The translations under genes were made by a program, and so were the position numbers. 64,000 bases of DNA from Cucumis sativus (lineage: Eukaryota; Streptophyta; Magnoliopsida; Cucurbitales; Cucurbitaceae): positions 35,202,732 through 35,266,731 of the forward strand of contig NC_026657.2 in NCBI RefSeq assembly GCF_000004075.3, in the 5' to 3' direction. This document shows positions 12,238 to 22,977 of the stretch, piece after piece. How positions within the stretch are numbered: the first letter of the stretch is position 1; every line of letters starts with the position of its first letter. Below the pieces are notes generated by a model. That model had not been told where the DNA came from and did not search any database. It saw only the letters and a program-made list of their open reading frames with translations.

Positions 12238-12907
12238 ATGGAAAGCAATGGAACTGAATTCAATGGCAAACGCCCGAAATTAGCTGTATGTTTACTCGTT
12301 TTTCTATGTCGTTATTCTTCACATGCCAAAGTAAAAGAAGATTGGGAAATTCAACAAATTTTCACTTTTTCAGGTGGAAGAGCAGGTAAGTGATACAGAC
12401 ATGTCCAACCTTGTAGAAAACGAACAGTGCGAAACGATCATTAAGGGTTCCGAGGAGATGGAATCGAATATCGCTTGCCTACTTGAAAAAATCGAAAGCT
12501 TCACACAGCTGGTAGGTGGTTGATACGTTCAATTCTTGTGGGCTGAATATTAGTTTAAGTTTTTGTTTGGCTACAAATATTGCTATTGATCCATATCTTT
12601 TTCTTCAATGAAGGTGTCTGAACTGCTGGAGTCAGGAAAGACTGCTTTTAAAGATCTTAGTAATGAATTTGAAGAGCGAATCATAGCGTGAGTTGAAATT
12701 CGAATACTTAACCTCAAAAAATATTTGTTGACTATTTTCTCATCTTAACTTTTATCTTTCTTTCTTCCCAGCATTCATAAGGATCATGTTGAAAAATGGC
12801 AAGATGAGATTAAAGAGCTGCGGTTGATTGATTCATCAAATGAGGAAGCCAGTACTATTTTATGCAATGCTCGAAATTTACTTCAGAATGGTCAGATCCA
12901 GTTTTGA
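12238..12907 (+). CDS. Small coiled-coil-like protein of unknown function
   Basis: I do not recognise the family. Four exons (12238-12285, 12374-12511, 12614-12687, 12772-12907) join in frame to 131 aa. All junctions are GT-AG and the final codons NGQIQF end in TGA. The N-terminus has a short basic KRPK patch, which could be a nuclear signal. From about residue 30 the chain is rich in Glu, Lys and Leu with heptad-like spacing (SEEMESNIACLLEKIESFTQ, then VSELLESGKTAFKDLSNEFEE), suggesting an alpha-helical or coiled-coil protein. There is no signal peptide, membrane segment or zinc motif. ATG 12238 was chosen because an acceptor at about 12213 lies just upstream. It may share a promoter with RPC10. 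The intact frame across four exons is the main evidence that the gene is real. Confidence 0.8.
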
Positions 12908-15615
12908 AGGTAACTTCAAATATTGCTACTATGTGTTTCTTCTAGTCCATAATTTTTAGATGGTTCAACTTCTGATACCTTTGTTAAGTGCAAATGAAAC
13001 TAGTTCACTGAATCGCTATAGTTTTGCTTCCTAGTCAACATGCTGGTATAGAAAAAGGATCATCTTATCATGAAAGTATTTCCTTCTCTACTCTAATTTT
13101 TACAGGAAAAGAAAATTGCATGTTTGTGAAAGATTTCGAAAATGTTATATCTTGTACGAAATCACTTCAAAATAAGCTTTTACTTCATCAAAATCAATTT
13201 GATATTTCAAATATAATTAGTTTTCATGATTAAAAGCATGTTTTGTTGTGATTTTAAAAACGAAAAAAGTTATTTTAACAACTTTAGAACCATTCCAAAC
13301 ATACTCTTCAGATTGTATTGAAATTCTGAAATGTACTTCCTGGCAAATACTGTTTTTAATCTTTGTAAATTTGTTGAGGTAAACCATTTTCTGCCAATTG
13401 ATTTGAGGTGATCTTTACACACTTTTTTACTACATTGGTACAAGTAAGCATTGGACGTTTCATAACATTTTCATTAGTTTTTCTTTTTTTGGGTGAGTTT
13501 TAATTTTCAGCACCTAATTAAACCCATAAGCTAGGATAAGTCATTGGTGCAATCAAATTAGTTAGGCCAATTAGTTTAGCAAATGGGATTTGTTCCTTGA
13601 ATATCTATCTGCTTATCTCACAATAAAGTTTGAGCAGCTGAAAGGGTCATTAGTGGGCTGTTTACATGTTTGGTTATAATTTTGCTACTTCTATATGAGT
13701 TTGTTTATTCATATAAATGAACAAATTACATTTCTTTTGTTCATAGGTTTGAGTTAGATTTTTATTCAGTCTCTCAAATCCTCTAGATCAATATAAACTT
13801 AATCCTAGAATTAGATAAATTAATGAAAGTATATAAATTATATAACATGTAATCATTTACCATGGTGATGTGATATTTTACTATATTTTTAAATACTTTA
13901 AAACTTTTTGTTATTTTAAATAATTTGGGTGAGTCATCCAACATATTTAGAAATATTGTCTCAAAAAGTCAATAAAATAATGCACACCTTTAAAACACAT
14001 CTACGATCCACTATTTACCTATATTTCTAAATGAATGTTTTTGGTAATTAAGGGATGGTTGCAAATTTAGCAATTAAATTCAAAATAATTAAGTATATAA
14101 CAATATTTTAAAAAAATTACAAATATAGCAAAATTTGTTAAATTCTATCAATGATGGAGTCTATCATCACTGATAGATCATGTTGTAAAAATTGATCTAT
14201 CACCGATAGATTATATGAGTCTATCATCGATAGTTTTGCTATATTTGCAATTTTTTTAAAATGTTGTTATATCTTTAATTATTATTTCTCAAATGGCCAC
14301 CCATTACAATTATCCATAGATTAATTGAACTTAGGGAGAGAGTTGATTAGGCAGATAGATTTCTTTAATAGAATCCCTACATCTCCTTTTATATAAATCA
14401 TTAATGACCAAAGAAAATTATACTTATGGTATGATATTAATTTATAAGTTTCTTACTTACATACCTATGAAGTTATGACTGCACACTCTAAGAGTGCATT
14501 CTCAACATTCAAGTTGAAGCTTTATGTCAATCTTATAATTAATCTAGGCTTAAAATTGGTATAATCTTAACGAGTTTTTATTGGTATCTCAATCATAACA
14601 AGTCTCAATAACAAACGTAATTGAATTGTTTTTGTTGCATTGTTTAGTATCATTGTCTTCTTTATCTTTATCATTATCGTTACCATTTAGGATCAATCAA
14701 TAATGGCAATTGTGATAGATTCATAAATCTTCTATTATAATAGTAACTTTAAAAATACCAGTATTTGCGAACAAAAATTGAATGAACATAATCAAATCGA
14801 CTATAATTTTAAAAATATAAACATGATCTAAATTAAGTCATTTTTATTAGAACTCGTCGGGCAAAATATGATAACATTAGTTAGGATATAAATGCACCAA
14901 TAGTGTAATTATGGACCGGGAGAAAGTTGTCAAAAGTCTAAATTTTAGAATCAAGTACTACAAATAATATAAAATATCTACCTCTTACCTTTTTCATATT
15001 TACCTATTATGATTTGGGGGAGAGATTGAACTATTTTCAAATATAGTTAAGAGAAACTCATTTACAAATATAACAAAATGTTACTCTCCATGAATGATAA
15101 ACATTGATAGACAATAGTCAATGACATCTAACTATATTTGAAAACATTTTAAGTTGTTTTTGCCATCTCAAATAATTACACTACTTCTATCTTGTTTTAA
15201 AATTAGTTCCCATACACATGCAAAATGTGGAGGAGAATGGCAAAATTGCCCTACGAAATTTCCTTACTTCTTCTGGTACTTGCAGTTTCTGGAGAATTAA
15301 GGCACAAAACATTTAGAATCAACACTTGTAGTTCCTAGGGGATAATAAGGTTTAAATGATATGAACTTTTTGAAGTAATCCTATAAAAAGAAGCTAAAAG
15401 GTTAATGGTAGTGATTGGTAGAACAAAAAGAGAAGCAGAGCAATGGTGAAGAAAAAAGAAATGCAAAATGGTTATGGGAACAAATGATAGATTAAGCTAA
15501 ATTTAGAAGGTGCTGTGCTATATAAAGAAGTCTTGGAAGAACCAAGTATGAGGTGAAATTAGTGCTATATGTGCAAAGAAGAATTTACAAGTACCACTTA
15601 AAAGTACATACATGG
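12908..15615. other. Gene-free interval between convergent coiled-coil and HNH genes
   Basis: AT-rich DNA with no coding exon that I can support. It includes the 3' untranslated region of the coiled-coil gene, a palindromic MITE-like repeat at 14085-14286 and a degraded relative near 15040-15150 (acaaatataacaaaatgtta ... attgatagacaatagtc). The end near 15600 is probably the 3' untranslated region of the HNH gene. Confidence 0.6.
14085..14286. repeat. Palindromic MITE-like element with 'tctatcat-gatag' core
   Basis: The left arm aattaagtatataacaatat...caaatatagcaaaa is the near reverse complement of the right arm ttttgctatatttgcaattt...gttatatctttaatt, about 47 bases each. Between them are several short gatag/ctatc palindromes (ctatcatcactgatagatc, ctatcaccgatag, ctatcatcgatag). 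Related sequence recurs near 15040-15150 and 53200-53310. No target duplication was identified. Confidence 0.75.
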
Positions 15616-18600
15616 TCATTGCTCACTTGACAGATATTGACGCCATTCTTCAGGAGTTCCCTTTCTCAGTTTCAACATCTTTATTGCGGTACTTGTTAGA
15701 GGAATGGCAAGTATATCATAATCTTTTGGAGCCTACAAAATTCAAAGTAAAAATCGATAAGCTTCAGCTAGATGCAACCAGAACAGATCAAACATTATAA
15801 TAAAGTGAAATTCTAGAATGAGTTAGAGAGAAACTAGGATTTTTAGATTAGGGTTTCTAGCCAACATCACAATGAGATTAAAGCACATTTAAATACCAAG
15901 TCTAAAACAGGCCTAATGGACTTTTATATCTTAAATAACCTTAACTAAACAACATCAAAATAATAGTGTAAAATAATATTCTCTCAAACATAAAGAAGCA
16001 TGGCAGACACCACAGAAGAGAAGAAAAGAAAAAAAAAATTCAATTTCTCACTACATACAAAACGAAACATTACCTTGGGAGTTTTTTTCAGCTTCATATT
16101 TGCTTCTTCTACGGTTTTTTGGCCTTTCTTTGAATTGCATTTTACACAGGCAGCAACCTATTGCGACACAAGAGATTATAGAAAACAGAAAAAATTGAAC
16201 AAATCTCGTAAATGAGATGTTGAGAAGAATCGTAGCAGATCAATGCTTCAGATAAGATTCCTTTGTCAATTAAGTTTTTCTGCACCTGTCATTAGAAATG
16301 TTTTTGTGCGGTTTTATTACATAGGAAAATCTTAGGGCATCTTTGTGTTTTAGGATCAAGATCAGTCTTCTAATGATTGAAAATTTTATTATATTGGTGA
16401 ACTTAAATTCATTAGAGAATTTGCAATATAATGCTAATATCTACTGGATAACTCACCAGGTTTTCCCATGTCCATTCTCCTCCCCGGGATATGGGCAAAA
16501 CATGGTCAATGGTCAAACTCTCGTGTGATGAACAATACCTGTTGATAAAAAAACCCGTTTGAGGAAACCAGAAGAAAGGAAAAAAGAAAATGCATACATA
16601 AACCGCAAGTAGAGTCAAAGATTTTCCATTCATATCCATGCAATATCATCCCTCATGTCAATACTAATATTCTAGTTAAACCTTCCTATTGAAAGTAGTG
16701 ATAAGAATTTAATAAAACCTAAATCAACCAAAACTTATCAAACTCAGTCAAGAACCTCCATAGCTATTTTAGATAATAAGGGGCTTCGTTTCTACACTGC
16801 AAGTTGGCACTACCCAAATCTTTTTTATTCAAAAGCCAAAGAAACCACACTCCAATTAGCTAGAGTTCACTGTCCTCAATTATCATAAACTACACATGAA
16901 TCTTTAGAAGTTCCACTTGGCAAAAAAGAACTTGGAATACATTGAACCTCATCCAAAGGTGGCCAAGATACAGTGTGAAACTCTGAAATCTTTGAAAGAA
17001 TTATCCTTATCTCCTTAGAACTCAGGAACACAGTTGTATAGATCCTGTTTGATTATCTGGGATAGGGACCGATAGCCATCGGTTTAGTAAGTGCTCAAGC
17101 GACCTAAACCATGAATGAGTGCAAAATGACCATTGCCAAGAGCTCAAAAGAGATAAGCTCACACGCACTTCAGAGGCTATGAAACCAAAGTTTACAGGGC
17201 CTTATACTTGATGACAGAACTAATACCAACCGAATGACTGCTTGTTTTATCCAAGTGTGGTAAAAAAAATGACCTTGCCAGAAACCAATTCATAAATGAG
17301 AGTTGATGAGGATTGTATTAGCCATTCAAAATGGTGACACTATGTAATAGGCAGGCAGTTTGCTGTAAAAACACATGAATTTATGCTAGAATGGAAGCTA
17401 GTGCAATTGCATGACTGGAAATGGGTCAAGAAACATAAGGGTTTTTATTTCAAAATAAAATATTGGTCGATGGTTGAAAACAAGGCCATAGACACTCTTT
17501 CTCGCTGTTCTCCACGGGCAGTAATATTACAAGCCACTAAAAGAAACAAAGTGAATTGTAGCCTCTTTTGTCATAAAAATAATAATACAATTAAAATAGA
17601 AAACTATGTTTAATAGAACAACGACTATATAATGGGGTTTTATCAAAAATAGAAAAAAACCACTAAAAGAAAAAACTATTACACTTGATTTTTCTTTTTC
17701 TAGAAGTGAAAATATTTTGTCGATTTTTCTATTTTTTACAATTTTCCTTATCCATTCAATACAAGTTCCCCATCATAAAATTAGGATAACATCTCAAAAT
17801 AATTTCTTCCATTTCAAATTTAAATGATAAATTGGATAAAACTAGTCAATTGTGAATATTTATTAACTTACTGACAAGTGTAATTGTCCCGATAAAGTAT
17901 GTTTTTACGACTCAAAGAGTTCTTGATTCTTCTCCTCTTAACAACTTGCAATAAATGGGGAACCTGAAAACAGAGATGCTATAGCTCAAAAGCCTTTGAC
18001 AAGGCAGAGATTCAAGTCAAAGAAATGAAGTCAATCTTGAACTTCTCCTGATTATGGAAATAAAGACCAATAACATGCAATTCTATAGGGGGAAAAAACC
18101 ATGAATGAACCAGGTAAATGGTTTGTCCATACCCGCAAGACTGCTGGTATATAGAAGGATCCACTTGGAGAATTCACTGTCTGGTCATAGTATTCCAAAA
18201 CATCAGCCTGAAGAAGGCAAAAAGCTTTGAGATAAAGTATCGAAACATTATTTAACAATTTATAGTAAACTCAAACTACCTGATCAACCTCAATCAATTG
18301 ATACGAGTTATTTAACCTTTGGAAAGCCATCATCAAAGATTTAAAACTGACATTCTTCTTGCAAAAATTTAAAAATTGCAGAGAGTGACAATTTAAATGC
18401 CCATGGATTGTTATTTCCATTTGGCTTTTCCACTCTAGCTAAAGCTACCTGGACAGACTTCCTGAGCTTCCCTAACCAGATCTTCTAGACATATTTTTAA
18501 TAAAAAACTAAAACCAATGAAATTGACACTTTTGGAACTATATATTATCTCTATTTTTTATACATAATGCATAAAAGAGATTAGCCAAACCTTTTCCATG

Positions 18601-20140
18601 AACTCCAAACAAATTGCACGTTTCCAACAAACAACGTTAACTGGCCTGAAGCAAGGAAACAATAGCAAAAGATAAATTGCAAACCATTCCAGGTATACAA
18701 ATAATATGGAGATATAAAAGCAATATGAAACAAGTATATCAGGCAAGTGAAGGTCAATCCATTCCAATACATAAATTAAGTCAACTATTTGTTCGACTAA
18801 ATAGCAGGAAATGAATCAAAACTTGTAAGAAAAAAGTACTGGGAAAGAATGGAGTTTGTTTGTGTTTGTTTTCTCGTCAATGCATGGTAGCACATATTCG
18901 CCATGGACCCAAAATATCGTCAGTTACTTCATGCTTAAATGAAGTAGGTGAAACATTGAGAATGAAACATTATCTAAAAACGAAATCACTTCAGTCGTCC
19001 CTGGTGCTCAATGGACAACATTAGCAACAATCCAAAACCATGGTGCAAGAACAAAATGGATCACAAAGTGAAAATGGCAGTCATACCTAACAATTGTATT
19101 TAAAAATATATGCTACTTGAAGGATGAACGAGAAGGTAAAATTATCTATGATCCCTTGAAAGACTTGAAAATACAACACATTACCTTGAAATTCTATACC
19201 TAGTAATACTTGTATACATGCTATATTCACCCCCGATCATTCGAACAGAATCGGGAATAATCTATTTGATATACGTACTGCTGCTGGCTTCATGTTTTCT
19301 CTTTTACTAATGTCTGCCCCACTTCAAGCTCCAACATCAGAAATTTGTTAAATTGTTGACTTAATCTAAACTAGCGTTTGGGTATCTTTTACTCGTTTGA
19401 ATGGAGTAGGACCAAGTAAAACAGCTAATCGAAAGACCAATATCAATATCAACAATAAAGAAGTTTAGAAGTCGAATTCTACCCGTAATTCCACCCCCAA
19501 AGAAAAAAGCAGGAGAGCGTTGAGATTTTTCGTCAGAGATAACGATAGGACTATCAATTTGATAACGTTAGGAATAGGATTTCAATTTTTTTCTAAAATG
19601 ACTAGGTAAACTGTATGCAGTTCAAGAAGAAATTAGGATAAGGCTTTCTCCGACGTCCTACAATTGATCAATTCCTAAAATTACGCCAAACTCTGACCAA
19701 CTTCCCAACTAATCACATTTATACCACCATTAATATCTTGATAACATTCAAATTATTTCCCTACAGGAACACCGAAGAAGAACTCATCGATTAGATGAAA
19801 AGTGGAATAACCTGTAGGAAATATCCAAGACGAGACCTCTGAAGCAAGCCAAATCGTCAGACTCAAGCTCGTAGTCATAGTCAAAACCAACAACGTCGTC
19901 GTCACCGCCATTAACGCTCTCATCCCTCACACCAACACGCACCTCGGCAGCATGCTGAGTGGGTTTCCTCAAAGCTGAAGTAGAGGAAGTAGTAGAAGAA
20001 GAGGGACGAGAGAGAGGAAACCTCCGAGGTCGGACTGATCTGAGCTTGTATCTGAACCGATCTTTGGATTCTGAACCGAATGGTAAACCGTCTCCGTTGA
20101 GCAGCAACTTAAGTCGAGTGTGTGCAGTGAATTGCGCCAT
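15616..20140 (-). CDS. HNH endonuclease-domain protein, probably plastid-targeted
   Basis: Seven exons, read downward: 20140-19812, 18645-18591, 18207-18133, 17963-17872, 16538-16457, 16157-16074, 15732-15616, joining to 277 aa. A Ser/Arg-rich N-terminus (LRSVRPRRFPLSRPSSSTTS) resembles a transit peptide; an acidic stretch follows. The conserved core begins at LVLDISYRPVNVVCWKRAI (about residue 103). The HNH fold has a zinc pair C183/C186 (TCQYC), the catalytic-type His in TIDHVLP (H196), SRGGEWTWENLV and a second pair C215/C218 (CVKCNSKKG), then the helical tail ending EEWRQYLSSEQ. This matches bacterial/cyanobacterial-type HNH proteins kept in plants, whose substrate is unknown. The first in-frame ATG was used; a 10-codon upstream ORF lies at 20152-20184. 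Confidence 0.92.
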
Positions 20141-22977
20141 TTCTGAAACAGTCAATGGAGATGGAAGTGGAGATTGCTGGTCATCGGATGAAGAGATTGA
20201 AACCCAGTAGTTGAGGGGAAGACGAAAAGAGCATTACATGCGCACGGAAAAGTTCATCACCACATATTTTTTCCCGCACATTTCACTTCATATCTTTGAT
20301 TTTCCAAAATTTAGTTTATCAACACAAAATTGGAGTCCTCTCTTTTGTCGCCCACTAATCTCTACTGGCACGTGCATGTCATCAGATTTTCTTTCCTCCC
20401 TTTTCTATACCCAAAACTATTTGCTGCATTTATATTTTATTAAATTCTTCAATTATAATTTTTTTTTATAAACTATTTTAATATCTTTTCCTATGTGATC
20501 GTTATATCTATATAAATACTTTTTATTTTTTTATTATTTTTGTTCTTTGTTTTATTTTTAAATACTGTGAAATGAACTAAATATATTTAAATAATAATAA
20601 TAATAACAAAATTTCAAATTATAGACCATGAGCAACCGTGATAGAAGCTATTAATTTTACCATAACTATTTTATAATATTTTTCATAATTTTGTGTAGAA
20701 TAATCTTATCTAGTATCGAACGTTGAGTAAACGCGGTTGAATGGATTAGTTTTTTGGTTCAAAACAATTAAAGTCAAATTATTTTTTTCTTTTCCCTTAA
20801 ATTCAATCAAAATTATACTGTTTTTGAGTCTCTCATTTAGGTGAAAACTTAATTATCCATTAATGGATGGCAGAAAGGACAATTGCATACCCTCTATAAA
20901 TTAGGGGCTTTCTTCTTCCTAGGTTTGATGATCAAAGTCGATCTTTTAATAATAACTCAAACTTCCTCTTCCACATTATTTCTTTCTTACAGCTCACAAT
21001 AACAACAGCCTTGCCTCAAATTTAGATAACATTAAACAAGTTTTTCTAGTGTAAAGTTGATACTAGTTTGTTTTCTATGAACATTCTCTCGTTTATTAAC
21101 AAAATTTGATGTATACCATTATTCAATGTTGGGTAAAATAATAGGTTATTTGTTGTTATGTTTTACGATGTGTAATTGACCAATGGAAGGATCATGTTTA
21201 GCCAATAACATAAGTGATCGGTAGCATATATAAAGTCGAGTGACCTATATTGGTATTGTTGTTAACACGATTCAATTTATAATTGTTACAAGTGATTTGA
21301 TCTAGATCATACATGTGAGAAACGGTAAGACCGTTATTAGTTTGCATGCGAGCGAGAATAACCTTGGTATGGAAATATATAAACCTACTATTTTGAACGG
21401 CTAAATTGGGAAGGTAGTTTTATGGCATCCGGAAGCAAATTGAGTAGTTGATGAATATAGTATTGGTGAGTTATTTAGCGTTTCAAACTTAAAGTTATTG
21501 AGTGAAATATTAATGTATATTTAATGTCACATTTTATGGCATTGTGATTGATTTTATGTGAAAGCAATGGAAAACTATTAAAGTTGTGCTCTATTATTAG
21601 CCACAGCTCAATGGATGATAGACTTCTACATAGTTAGAAAGAGTCAACATTGCGACAAAGTTGCACGGATGATCCAACCTCATGAAAAATTATTGTTTTT
21701 TAGTTTGGCAAAACTGTCAAACGTATTCCTTAAAGTTTGATTTATTATTGAGACATAAAACAAACGTGGAAAAACTTCAAACTAGAGATTAAAAAAACCA
21801 CTTAGTAGAAAAAATTTACTATGTGGAGTGTTATTATCACTACATATGAGTTTCTCCCCTGCTGCAGTTACAAAGAAAACACTCTCAAAACATTTGTGCC
21901 ACTTTGGTGCTCAAGTTTTGTTCTCAACATCAAAATTCAACTTCAAATTTGTTATACTGGTTTCAACCCAAAAAACCTCATACCAATCAAAATAGTTGCT
22001 TGTTATATACTCATGCAATTCAGTTGCATTCTCAAGACTTGATTTGTTTATCCATTATTTCAAGATTATAAGTTTCAAAATTATTTGGGGAATTGACAAA
22101 AATAGGCCAAAAATGGGGTAGATAAAGACTTTTAGGATTGATTGTAAAAAAGTTGACATTTAGGACAAATTGGAGGTGAAATGACGAAAATACCCTCATT
22201 TCAGATTAAACATTTCAATTTAAGAACCTGCGAGATGTTTACGAGATAAAATAATAATAATAATAAATTGCTAACATCCTTTAAAACATCTCTAAAACAA
22301 TCTTAAATCAACCCTAAATCTGCTCTTCTTTTCCAAATCTGGATCTCTCTTCTTTTCCAAATCTGAATCTGAATTGTTTTAATTGTTTTTTAAATTCGAA
22401 TCTGAATTGTGTTATATGTATATATATTTGCATCTTAAATGTATAAATCAAATATTATTTTTTATTGTTTCAAGTAGATTTATGGTTGATTTAAGGTTGT
22501 TTTAGAGATGTTTCTGAAATGAGGGTATTTTCGTCATTTTACCTTCAATTTGTCCTAAATGTCAACTTTTTTTACAATCAATCAGAAAGTCTTTATTTAC
22601 CCCATTTTTTTTTTTTTTTGCATATTTTTGTCAATTCCCCCAATTATTTCTTTATGTTTTGTTTTGAAATGTTGTCATAGTCAAAGAACCTTTGCCTAAG
22701 ACAAGAGTTTACTTTTCACAAAAGTTTGAGTATATGCTGATTTTGAGTTAATGCAGTGGTGGGGCAGCTCCAACTTAAAAAATCCAACTGGGAGCGTTGA
22801 ATGGCAATTGCTTGATCAAAATGTCAGCTATGACTGATAATTGCATCCACCTACCAGCATTCAAGAGAGATGCAACTAAAAATAACAAAGGGAAATGGGC
22901 ACTGCCCGTTTTGTTTCGATCATTGGTTTAGTGAAGAAGAGAGTTACCCAGGTCGTTTGCGTGGTGGGAGAGAAAAT
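20141..22977. other. Divergent interval between HNH and receptor-kinase genes
   Basis: The first ~70 bases right of 20140 are the HNH gene leader. The rest is AT-rich with no coding exon that I can support, apart from the well-bounded MITE at 22087-22641. The ~330 bases between the MITE and 22978 hold the promoter and leader of the receptor kinase. Confidence 0.6.
22087..22641. mobile_element. MITE with ~120-bp terminal inverted repeats and 8-bp target duplication
   Basis: The left terminus starts ggggaattgacaaaaatagg and runs to ctcatttca at 22203. The right terminus, from tgaaatgagggta (22515) to ttgtcaattccccc (22641), is its reverse complement apart from a few mismatches and an expanded poly-T. 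The flanks carry identical aattattt at 22079-22086 and 22642-22649. The 311-bp centre has no transposase. Long inverted repeats with an 8-9 bp duplication fit a Mutator- or hAT-derived non-autonomous element. The exact superfamily is inference. Confidence 0.9.

Noticed and set aside
16220..16300. Alternative HNH exon beginning GTGCAGAAAAAC after TGACAG
   Set aside because: The true exon at 16157-16074 encodes the conserved CVKCNSKKGQK zinc half. The alternative reads unrelated sequence.
19959..20210. 83-codon plus-strand frame
   Set aside because: Antisense shadow of HNH exon 1; Glu/Arg bias mirrors the Ser/Arg-rich sense strand.
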